Source: an uncultured Alistipes sp.
GTDB taxonomy: Bacteria > Bacteroidota > Bacteroidia > Bacteroidales > Rikenellaceae
NCBI GenBank assembly: GCA_900545315.1
Contig: UQYM01000021.1
Coordinates: 1-44,395, forward strand
Direction: 5' to 3'
Length of the DNA: 44,395 bases
Shown here: positions 26,646 through 33,954 of the stretch, piece by piece
How positions within the stretch are numbered: the first letter of the stretch is position 1
How the letters are laid out: each line of letters starts with the position of its first letter
Made by a program: the position numbers and the translations under genes
The notes under the pieces: model-generated
Database searches by the model: none
What the model was told of the DNA's origin: nothing
What the model saw: the letters and a program-made list of their open reading frames with translations, nothing else

Positions 26646-27416
26646 TTACTGATAAGTTACGATTAGGGGGTGTCCCATACGCGCCTCATATTGCTCTTTG
26701 GGCAGGACCAATTTGTCCAAATACAATTTGTTTTGTCTGATCTCTTTCCAAGAGTGTTGATGAAACGTAGTGGTATCATAGATATATACATAAAGCGAAT
26801 CTGGGGTATAATCAAGTGTTTTCAAGATGCCAAGATTTTCGCCTCGCAGGTTGTTCTGTAAGCAATACACGTTGGTGTCTCCGGCTGAAACAAAATTGTA
26901 TTCGAACGAGGATGGATCTGGAAGAGGCAGCGATGGAGCTATGGTATCTTTCAGGATGTCAAACTCATAAGCGGCTACATAGATTGGTCTGTCCGATCGA
27001 TTGACAAAGGAAGTATATGCTCTGAGGTAAGGTTTTATTAATACAGGGTTTTCCCATAAGTGTGATTTACCTGTCCAGGTAAGATCTTTTGTTTCAATAC
27101 GCTTATTGCTGGACACGGTAGCTTCTGCGGCTATAGTGTCCTGTCCAATTAATCGGATCATTTTATAGGTTGCAAATAGATCTTTCTCAACCCTGACAGA
27201 ATCGACGAGAATCGGTGAGCTGAATTTTGCAAAACCGTCATCAATATGTAAGGCGTTCCAGAGCATGTCAGAGATCTTCCAATGTGCCTCTTGCTCCATC
27301 TCTAACAGTGTTCTCGGTGTGTTCAGGTTGTGTTGGTGACGTTGATACAAGCCATAGCCTCCGCCGATGCATAGGATTAGTATGATTCCCCACAGTAAGC
27401 TCTTTTTCTTTTTCAT
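26646..27416 (-). CDS. Membrane-anchored protein, unknown function
   Basis: A 256-residue protein with Lys-rich start MKKKKSLLWGIILILCIGGG followed by a periplasmic domain; no signal peptidase site is evident, so it is probably an N-terminal anchor. The C-terminal half has a pattern I know from many unnamed Bacteroidota secreted proteins: YTSFVNRSDRPIYVAAYEFD, then DSLYVYIYDTTTFHQHSW and the end EIRQNKLYLDKLVLPKEQYE, meaning a beta-sandwich followed by a 'sW..I..n...L....L' tail. No enzyme motif is present. It starts 42 bases after the stop of the frameshifted 27459 gene and may share its transcript. Confidence 0.72.
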   Translation of the reverse strand: MKKKKSLLWGIILILCIGGGYGLYQRHQHNLNTPRTLLEMEQEAHWKISDMLWNALHIDDGFAKFSSPILVDSVRVEKDLFATYKMIRLIGQDTIAAEATVSSNKRIETKDLTWTGKSHLWENPVLIKPYLRAYTSFVNRSDRPIYVAAYEFDILKDTIAPSLPLPDPSSFEYNFVSAGDTNVYCLQNNLRGENLGILKTLDYTPDSLYVYIYDTTTFHQHSWKEIRQNKLYLDKLVLPKEQYEARMGHPLIVTYQ

Positions 27417-27458
27417 GTTTTTATTGTAAGTCGTTTTAGGAGGGTTGTTTAAGGATGA

Positions 27459-28186
27459 TCAGAAGTATCGTTTTAAAACGATGGGTCCACGATACAGACC
27501 GGGCAGTAACATGCTTTTGATGCCATCGGGTTGAATGATCCCGTAAAAGGGCATATTTAACGCAGAATCTGTCAGAACTAAGATGTTTCCATCTCTGTCC
27601 CAGGTGCCGGCGGATATGACCTCCTGGTTGTGGTGTAGCAAACGGTAGGTGCGATCGGTTTCCAAATATAATTTAAAATAGGACCAGCTATAACTTTTGG
27701 ATACACTGACATAAGGTTGCTTTCCCTTTCTTACTTGATCCAATTGAGCCTGATGGTCTTGAATGAAATTTGGATTGAATTTGTCATTTGATGTACGATA
27801 ATATGTTAAAAACATATCATGCATGCATTGGAAACCGGACTTGATCATCAACCCTCCTTCTTGCAATTGTATTTTCCAGGTGAAATCAAAGATCTTATCA
27901 TGCATAATCAGTGTTGTATTCTGTTTCTGATAGCTTCCCGTGGATAATAAAAAGATTTCTGGCTGGTCTGGGAATCTTGGATCATAATAAAATGATATGT
28001 CAATTTATATAGACTATTGGGGTAAAAATGCAAGATTAAATCGTATTTGGTTATGTCATTTTTCGTACCATATTCTACTCCGGGATAGATTTCCGGGAAT
28101 TTGTTCGGTGCAGCTGTAGCTGTAAATGCCTGGCCATAGATCAATGAGATCAAACCGATGATACCTATTCTAAGTTTGGTTTTCAT
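27459..28186 (-). pseudogene. Secreted two-repeat protein gene split by a one-base frameshift
   Basis: Two adjacent frames make one protein. Frame 1 starts at 28186 with signal peptide MKTKLRIGIIGLISLIYGQA and runs to KYDLILHFYPNSLYKLTYHF. There the sense continues in another frame as YYDPRFPDQPEIFLLSTGSY and on to the stop at 27459. One more T (an A on the plus strand, run 27989-27992) restores a protein of about 240 residues. It contains two copies of the cluster's domain: GSYQKQNTTLIMHDK in the first half and GTWDRDGNILVLTDS in the second. Without the repair, frame 1 ends at 27908 and frame 2 has only internal starts such as the ATG at 27905. A sequencing error cannot be excluded. Confidence 0.65.
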
Positions 28187-28259
28187 AGGGGTGTTGTTGA
28201 GGGGGGGGGATTGGTTTGGTTGAGGCTTTTGTGGTGAGGTGATTTGTCGAGGATAGACT

Positions 28260-29141
28260 CTATTCCCATAAATATTTTGTGGGAACAATAATCGTATCGC
28301 GACAAATCACTTGTCCCAAATAGGGATAATACGATTTGTATTTGGAGCATGGCTCTGGATCATAATACCAAAGCAATGGAGTTGGGTTCATGTAAGTGCT
28401 ATATAATGGTGGCTCCGGAACCTTGTCTGCAAATACCCAATTGACCCGGGAAGGCAAGTAAGGAGGGAAAGCTTGGTAATATAGTTGCGTATAGCTGGTA
28501 TCTGCAGGGATTTTAGCTTCGCAAATATTTTTGTTCCTGTCAGTTAGTTTGCTGAATATACCCACTACGGCTGAAGAACCTGCCTTCAATAAAACAGGTT
28601 CAAAGTCCACGTATTTGCCTTTTAATTCCTCCAGAATCCGTTCCCGTCGGGATTTGGTGAGATCGGATGTGGCTCGAAGAATTTTATCTATGCGTCTTTG
28701 ATGCAATTTATCCCTCACTTTGTTGTAGGATATGCTGTCGGGGAATAAGTACGAATCACTATATTGTCGTTGTTCTAACAAATAGGGACGTAAAACGGTC
28801 TCAATTTGCTCCCGGTATTTCTCATCAATATAGGGTCGAGAAAGATCGTCGTTTAAACGATAAAATTCTAATCCTGCAATAGCAAGATATGCATTGCAAC
28901 TCGATGTGTCACCCAAATGAGTTGTCAATAACAGCCCCCAAGGGTCTGGCCAAAGAATGTAATAGTCGTATTGGCTCTCATTTTTCAAGGAGTAGGTGAT
29001 ACATTTCAGGGTGTCTCCTTTGCCATCCGGCAGTTCGACAAATTCAAAATGTGCAACCACTTGCCCAGGGTCTCCAGCTGGAATGACCGGATGTGATTGG
29101 CAAGCCGGTAATAAAATCAGTAATGTCAGTAGCTTTTTCAT
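28260..29141 (-). CDS. Lipoprotein, unknown function
   Basis: A 293-residue lipoprotein. Start 29141 gives MKKLLTLLILLPACQSHPV with lipid Cys14; the frame is open further upstream, but only in Pro/Arg-rich noise. The mature part opens with strands (VVAHFEFVELPDGKGDTLKC, then YSLKNESQYDYYILWPD), which look like an immunoglobulin-type fold for non-covalent display, followed by a charged helical region (DKILRATSDLTKSRRERILE) and a Tyr/Pro-rich C-terminus. No catalytic motif. It sits 203 bases after the 29345 gene and 73 bases before the start of the frameshifted gene. Confidence 0.72.
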   Translation of the reverse strand: MKKLLTLLILLPACQSHPVIPAGDPGQVVAHFEFVELPDGKGDTLKCITYSLKNESQYDYYILWPDPWGLLLTTHLGDTSSCNAYLAIAGLEFYRLNDDLSRPYIDEKYREQIETVLRPYLLEQRQYSDSYLFPDSISYNKVRDKLHQRRIDKILRATSDLTKSRRERILEELKGKYVDFEPVLLKAGSSAVVGIFSKLTDRNKNICEAKIPADTSYTQLYYQAFPPYLPSRVNWVFADKVPEPPLYSTYMNPTPLLWYYDPEPCSKYKSYYPYLGQVICRDTIIVPTKYLWE

Positions 29142-29344
29142 AGTGGTCGTATCATTGGGTGAATGGTTCTTGAATCGATTCTTTGAGGGATTGCGTTTGC
29201 TGTCTCGTCCTGTGGTAATCGGAACGGGTTGTGGCGTTCGCTCTGTATCGCCGTTAATGTATGCGCCCGACCCCAATGGGAGCTTTGCCGTGTAGGGCGA
29301 ACGGATTAAGCTAATTGTCCTATACCTCTTGTTTTGTGTGGAAA

Positions 29345-29881
29345 CTAATAAAACTTTATATCCTCCAATGTATTCTTAGTTAAATTGATACGAGCCGCCA
29401 TGCCGTGGTATCCATGATCTATTGTATGATAGAGCCATAATTGTTTTGTGAAATCTGTAGTTTCAACAATATCTTCTTTTGCAATGAATCTGATTTCAAT
29501 GATGGCATCTGTCTCTGTGCTGGTATTCATGTATTGACGGACATAAAAGGGATAATAGTCGGCGATATGTTCGCAAGGGATGCCAGCTGAGCCGTTCAGC
29601 TGTCCGATTAGGTAATTCTCCATCAAGGTTCTGGTGACCTGTTCGATGTACTGAATATCCTGCAGGGTCAACGGATTCGGTTCGTTTTTCCGCTCCAGGA
29701 TATAACCTTCATACTCTTCGGTTTTGACGTGACGAACATTTACGTCCATCTTGTCGAGTCCGATACATAGAATGTCTCGTATCGAGAGGCCCGGTTTCAT
29801 GCGATTGAGTGCCGGTGTTTGTGCACTGCCCGTTTCAACCAGGGTAAGTAACAGTAGGGATAAGATCAATGTGCTTTTCAT
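29345..29881 (-). CDS. Secreted protein, unknown function (family with the 24241 gene)
   Basis: A 178-residue secreted protein. Start 29881 gives the signal peptide MKSTLILSLLLLTLVETGSA; the frame continues upstream to 30058, but that part is basic noise. The mature part has a helix (LTLQDIQYIEQVTRTLMENY), YYPFYVRQYMNTS, strand IIEIRFIAKEDIV and the end INLTKNTLEDIKFY. It matches the 24241 protein in the same order, and its signal-peptide DNA matches the remnant at 21451-21530. It is the first gene of the minus-strand cluster reading leftward. Function unknown. Confidence 0.7.
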   Translation of the reverse strand: MKSTLILSLLLLTLVETGSAQTPALNRMKPGLSIRDILCIGLDKMDVNVRHVKTEEYEGYILERKNEPNPLTLQDIQYIEQVTRTLMENYLIGQLNGSAGIPCEHIADYYPFYVRQYMNTSTETDAIIEIRFIAKEDIVETTDFTKQLWLYHTIDHGYHGMAARINLTKNTLEDIKFY

Positions 29882-30480
29882 GGCGTCCGTTTTTAGTGAT
29901 GATGAGATCAATAGCTTGGCCCCCAATCGATGAAAAACTACAGCAAATCGAATGGTCCTCGACCGGATGTAACAGGTTGTAGATAGAAAAGATGTGCGCC
30001 TTTTTATGAAAAGAGAGCTAACACGCTTAAAATTAAATATTTTTCTGCGCTTATGCAACAGTTGCAGTCGAAAATCACCCCTGCCCGGAATTGATTACTT
30101 TCTGGGGGCATCCCATCGTGTAGCCCAAATACGATCTGCATGGGAGCCGTTCGGGTTGCCCGCAGGACCTGGGAAAGGGGTATGTCGGAAAACAGTACCG
30201 CATCAGCTCCTTTTATCAGCAACGTGATGAGGCACGGCCAGAGCCAGGCTGGCAGGTTTGTTGTCGAAGTTTTTTTATGCTTTTTATAGCGGAATAGGAG
30301 GAGAGATTGGCTTGGGGAAGGCCTGTACAATGTGATTGTCAAAAAAACATACGAGTGTGTCCAAGAAATAGACATTTTTACTCTAATATGTATTGATCAA
30401 ATAGATGTAAATCAGGTATTTGATTGTTTGGCACGGATATTTGTAATGTATGTCATACAAAACCATTTAATAGATCTGCT
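29882..30480. other. Divergent intergenic region
   Basis: About 600 bases between the minus-strand cluster and the DUF2807 gene. It must hold both promoters, but I find no clear TAnnTTTG element for either. Confidence 0.4.
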
Positions 30481-31236
30481 ATGAAAAGACTTGTGTCATT
30501 TGCAATGGTATGTTGGGCAGGGATCGGGGTCCTGTTTGCTCAACAGATGAATCAACAATCTTTGTGGACCGGGAAAGAGATCCGGGGAATCGACGTGACG
30601 GGGCGTTGGGATATCGTCATCACTCAAGGAGACCAAACTGGAGTCAAACTGGAATACGATTCCAAACTGACGGAAAAATACAATGTGACTTGCGAGTTGG
30701 ATGGGACAACGGTTTATTTAAATGTCGAAAATAAAGACGGTAGCCCCAATATTGAGGGTCCGGTAATGGCTTATGCTTATGTGACCCTGTCGTCATTGGA
30801 TAAGTTCCGGGTGTTCGGAGGGGCTTGCAAAATTACGGCGAAAGATACGCTTACCGCCAACCATTGCGATATCAATATTGTGGGAGCGGGTGACATTGAG
30901 AATGTCTCCCTGAAGGTACAAACGTTGAGTTACGAGCAAGCCGGTGCAGCCCAGATATCTGGATTGAATATAAAGGCCCAAGAGGATGTCGATATAGCTA
31001 TCGCTGGAGCTGGAAACTGTTCTGATATCTCGATTTGTACGGCTGGAGATTTGCAAATTCAGACCAAGGGTGTGGTTCAGTTTGCGGCCGATATTGATGT
31101 GAATAAGGTGACGGTTGAGGCCTCAAGTAATATGGGTAAAATTTGTTTGAGGGGACATGCCGCTCGTAAAACGGTACATTCGTCTCCTGTCAAGCAGATC
31201 GATCTCTCGCAGTTGGAGGTGTCCGATGCACAATAA
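30481..31236 (+). CDS. DUF2807 (GIN domain) secreted protein
   Basis: A 251-residue secreted protein. Start 30481 gives the signal peptide MKRLVSFAMVCWAGIGVLFA; the frame continues to 30424 but adds nothing protein-like. The mature part is a repetitive beta-helix-like domain of the DUF2807 type, seen in GIDVTGRWDIVITQGDQTGV, the LDKFRVFGGACKITAKD repeat, INIVGAGDIENVSLK and IAIAGAGNCSDISICTAGD. The family is common in Bacteroidota, often in the periplasm or outer membrane and often next to sigma-factor/anti-sigma systems; none is next to it here. Role unknown. Confidence 0.85.
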   Translation: MKRLVSFAMVCWAGIGVLFAQQMNQQSLWTGKEIRGIDVTGRWDIVITQGDQTGVKLEYDSKLTEKYNVTCELDGTTVYLNVENKDGSPNIEGPVMAYAYVTLSSLDKFRVFGGACKITAKDTLTANHCDINIVGAGDIENVSLKVQTLSYEQAGAAQISGLNIKAQEDVDIAIAGAGNCSDISICTAGDLQIQTKGVVQFAADIDVNKVTVEASSNMGKICLRGHAARKTVHSSPVKQIDLSQLEVSDAQ

Positions 31237-32101
31237 CGCCAAAATAGAGGAGTAGGTGCGACCCCGTTTTTGTCTTATACTTGCTGACGTCCAAAGGGGT
31301 TTATTCCCTTGCGACCGCTGACGGTTACCTTTTCGCGGAAACATCATAGTAAAAGAAAATAGCGCATCCGTTGTGAAACGGTAACAAGTAACTGTATAAT
31401 GGAGGTAGAGTTCCTGGCAGTTTCAGCAGAAGAGGCGGTGAATGTTCACCGCCTCTTCGGGTTCTGGGGCTTGTCTGTGGAAAGTGCTTTGGGTGCCTAT
31501 CTTCACAGGTTGGATGCGAGGATAGGAGTGGATAGGAAGTTGATGGGAAAGAGGGTGAGAGAGTGTGTGGTGTAACGAGTCGGCGGGTAGAGTGGATCGT
31601 AAGGGGCGGACCTGGGGGCGGATTGGGCGCTGGATGGGATTTGGGTCGGTGCCCCATGCCATTTAGGATATTCAGATCATTGTTGACCTCGAACGTGATA
31701 TGATTCCAGTCTTTGGGCAGGATATGGAGCGGAGACCGAATTTGTTGTGAACTTTCTGCTGTTATCGGGCGTTTCTTGTAGCGATAGGCTTGGAGTTATT
31801 TGTTATGTAGAGGATACCAAAGGGGAAAAATGCAACTTAAGCCTTTCGTGAATGTGAGCGCGGACAGGAACGGAGAGCTGGACCTGTTTTATTTGGTCTG
31901 TTGAGGGGCGAGCGTTCAAGGGAATTTAAGCTGCATGTTAGTCCCTTTAGACCTGTGTGAGGGAAGGACAATTGGTCCCGTGCGAGAGAAGGGAAGTTAG
32001 AACCGTGTGTGGAAATGTGAGGCCTCCAAAGGTGTGATTTTGCGAGGATTTAGGTGGCAGAGGAAAGAGGAACGCTTAATGCAGATTCCATCGGCACAAA
32101 A
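31237..32101. other. Gene-free stretch between the DUF2807 gene and tRNA-Asn
   Basis: About 865 bases. It is G-rich on the plus strand and holds one strong hairpin (31429-31458). The short frames on both strands are low-complexity (Pro/Ser/His-rich) and not believable genes. Confidence 0.55.
31429..31458. other. Perfect 14-bp hairpin without a U-tract
   Basis: 31429-31442 pairs perfectly with 31445-31458 around TG. GC-rich. No T run follows on either strand, so it may be a terminator-like structure, a processing site or a protein-binding palindrome about 190 bases after the DUF2807 gene. Confidence 0.6.
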
Positions 32102-32136
32102 CAAAAAAGAGGTCACAATTTATATTGTGACCTCTT
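32102..32136 (-). terminator. Terminator of the tRNA-Asn transcript
   Basis: A 13-bp perfect stem (32107-32119 with 32124-32136). On the minus strand it is followed by a T-rich run (32108-32101), just downstream of the tRNA. Confidence 0.85.
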
Positions 32137-32146
32137 CACTTTCGGG

Positions 32147-32220
32147 CTCCTCAACAAGGACTTGAACCTTGGACCCCCTGATTAACAGTCAGGTGCTCTA
32201 ACCAACTGAGCTATTGAGGA
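32147..32220 (-). tRNA. tRNA-Asn (anticodon GTT)
   Basis: The minus strand folds as a tRNA: 5' acceptor arm TCCTCAA pairs with TTGAGGA, D-loop AGTTGGTTAGAGC, anticodon loop CTGTTAA with anticodon GTT, T-loop GGTTCAAGTCC. The discriminator base is G and CCA is not encoded. A strong terminator follows. Confidence 0.95.
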
Positions 32221-32562
32221 ATTTCCTTCTGTTTTGCGAGTGCAAATATAAGGCAAAATCTCGATTCTGCAAAGATTTTGCGAAAAATATTTGCAATTTT
32301 TTTCGTGGAAATCGAGGTGTCGCCCCTCTTGTAACTGATAAGGCATTGGAACACAGTTGTTCCATGTAAATGGGGTGTGGCCTCATTTTTTTTGATTAAA
32401 ATAGGAGCACAGGAGCTGGATGGCACGTCTTGGTTGGCTGTTCACTCTTCTCGGTCGAGAATGAAGATCGTGAAATGAGAGCACGCAAGAAGATTGTGAA
32501 AGAAGGTCAAGAAAGAGAGTGAAGTTTTTCCTCTCGTAGTGCTTCCTCATTGGGGACTGTTC

Positions 32563-32711
32563 TGTCTCGCCTCGTTTGTCTCGCCTCGTTTGTCTCGCCT
32601 CCTGTCTCCTGTCTCTTGCTACTTGCTACTTGCTACTCCCTGTTCCCTCTTTCTGTTTCTTTCTCTTCTTTTTTTTCTTTTCTGCCACCCGCCACTAGCC
32701 ACCCGCCATTT
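32563..32711. repeat. Heptanucleotide tandem repeat block
   Basis: Seven-base units in register: TGTCTCG and CCTCGTT alternate twice from 32563, a third TGTCTCG follows, then after a five-base break TGTCTCC, TGTCTCT and three copies of TGCTACT (32617-32637). After a pyrimidine-rich gap come GCCACCC, GCCACTA, GCCACCC, GCCATTT (32684-32711). Two TGTTCCC units recur at 32965-32978. Confidence 0.75.
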
Positions 32712-32826
32712 CCATCGCCCAATGCTATCCAAAACAAAGAGGTGTAGTCTGTCCCCGTTTGGGAATCGGGAATCGTTATTTTGATTAGTGAAACGCTTTA
32801 CTCTGAAAATGTCTAAGCATAATAAA

Positions 32827-32870
32827 AAAACGTCAATCGCCTTACCCAATGGGATAACGGTTGACGTTTT
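32827..32870 (-). terminator. Bulged hairpin terminator downstream of bioD
   Basis: Outer stem of 10 bp (32827-32836 with 32861-32870) and an inner imperfect stem around AAT. On the minus strand seven T follow, so it probably stops leftward transcripts such as bioD, about 360 bases away. Confidence 0.65.
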
Positions 32871-33232
32871 AGTTGTGGGCTACGGTTGGCGGCGGAGTTG
32901 TGCCTCACTCGTGGAGGTGACAGATGCAGAATGGGAATCGTGTTAGTCGCTCAGACCGCCTCCCTGTTCCCTGTTCCCGCTTACTATTTTCGAATAGACT
33001 CTCTGCAATTGCTGCCCCTGTGCTACTGTCCCGACGTGTGATCGAATGTCTCGTATCCCTGCCTCACGGAGAGACAGGAGGTTCGTCTGGGTCCAGTGAA
33101 CCTATGTCTTCAAGAGGTCTTCATGATGATGTCTTCATGTCTCCGGGACCCCATGCCTCGTAACCTCGAGATCTCGTGACCGAAGATTTGGATCCTATTG
33201 CCTGTATCCGGGTCAAGTCAGTTGAGGGACAA

Positions 33233-33886
33233 TTACCACTTTTTCTCCTGCAGCGGAATCTCGATAAATTCAGTGTTCGGGGAGTGGCGCTGGAGATATT
33301 GTTTGAGGTAGCGGCGGGTGTCGTCGGTAATCTCTTTGCTGGTGGACGGGTAGAGGTTATAGACCAGTTTGGCCACCTCAATGTGACGGTTGAAGCAGGC
33401 CTCAAGACTCAACACCGTATGGTTGATGCTGCCCAACCGGGGTGAGGTAACCAAAATCAGCGGAAGATGATGATCGGCAATGTAGTCGATGGTCGAGTAG
33501 GTGTCGGTCAGTGGAACGAACAATCCTCCCGCTCCCTCTAACAGGACTGTATCGTAGCTTTCGAGTAGTTTTGCCGTGCTCTTCTCGACCAAGGAGAGGT
33601 CGATCTCCCGGTGGTCGATCTCCGCAGCCAACTGTGGGGACGATGGGTAGGTGAAGATGATCGGGCAGGTGGTGCCGTCAAGATCCACCTGCTGCAGCGG
33701 AATCCCCATGATGCGCCGGTGCAGTTCAATATCTTCTGAAATTCCTGTATTGCCGGTTTGGATGAATTTTTGTGTGATGGTCCGTTCGTTGTGGGCGTTC
33801 ATGTCACGGGCCAACAGCCCGGTAACGACACTTTTCCCGGCATCGGTGTCAATGCCGCTGACAAAATATACTTTTTTGCTTTGCAT
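33233..33886 (-). CDS. bioD: Dethiobiotin synthetase
   Basis: A 217-residue ATP-dependent enzyme that closes the ureido ring of dethiobiotin from diaminopelargonate and CO2, the step before biotin synthase. The P-loop variant GIDTDAGKSVVTG (residues 11-23) is the BioD signature; further conserved parts are TQKFIQTG, the VLLEGAGGLFVPL strand-loop carrying the substrate contacts, and ILVTSPRLGSINHTVLS. The length is normal. It is divergent from bioB with 68 bases between starts, so the two biotin genes share one control region. The other biotin genes (bioA, bioF, bioC, bioH) are not in the window. Confidence 0.95.
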   Translation of the reverse strand: MQSKKVYFVSGIDTDAGKSVVTGLLARDMNAHNERTITQKFIQTGNTGISEDIELHRRIMGIPLQQVDLDGTTCPIIFTYPSSPQLAAEIDHREIDLSLVEKSTAKLLESYDTVLLEGAGGLFVPLTDTYSTIDYIADHHLPLILVTSPRLGSINHTVLSLEACFNRHIEVAKLVYNLYPSTSKEITDDTRRYLKQYLQRHSPNTEFIEIPLQEKKW

Positions 33887-33916
33887 GTGCTTCGGGTTTA
33901 ACGTCGAATATCAGTT

Positions 33917-33924
33917 CAAAAGTA
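33917..33924 (-). promoter_or_regulatory. -7 element of the bioD promoter
   Basis: On the minus strand TACTTTTG (33924 to 33917), with TTG at 33947-33945 giving a 20-bp spacer. It lies 31 bases before the bioD start and one base from the bioB -7 element. Confidence 0.6.
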
Positions 33925-33925
33925 G

Positions 33926-33933
33926 TATCTTTG
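33926..33933 (+). promoter_or_regulatory. -7 element of the bioB promoter
   Basis: TATCTTTG, 21 bases before the bioB ATG. No TTTG/TTG at the right distance upstream, so the -33 element is weak or absent. Confidence 0.55.
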
Positions 33934-33954
33934 TCTGCATAGTACAACTTTTTT

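Larger units (their letters stand above)
32221..33232. other. Gene-free stretch with heptamer repeats and a terminator
   Basis: About 1 kb. It contains heptanucleotide tandem repeats at 32563-32711, smaller repeats at 32965-32978 and 33106-33144, and a hairpin at 32827-32870. The short frames are low-complexity translations of these repeats, not genes. Confidence 0.6.

Noticed and set aside
20593..29881. Transposon, prophage or integrative element
   Set aside because: No transposase, integrase, terminal inverted repeats or phage genes were seen, although a tRNA-Asn lies 2.3 kb beyond the right end; no duplicated tRNA end was found.
31325..31662. Pro/Ser/His-rich minus-strand frames
   Set aside because: Low-complexity translation of G-rich plus-strand DNA across a hairpin; no start signal or domain.
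32563..32711. CRISPR array
   Set aside because: The repeat period is 7 bases with no unique spacers and no cas genes in the window.
32539..32784. Small hydrophobic frames (81 and 65 codons)
   Set aside because: They translate the heptamer repeats and CT-rich DNA; low complexity in two frames at once.
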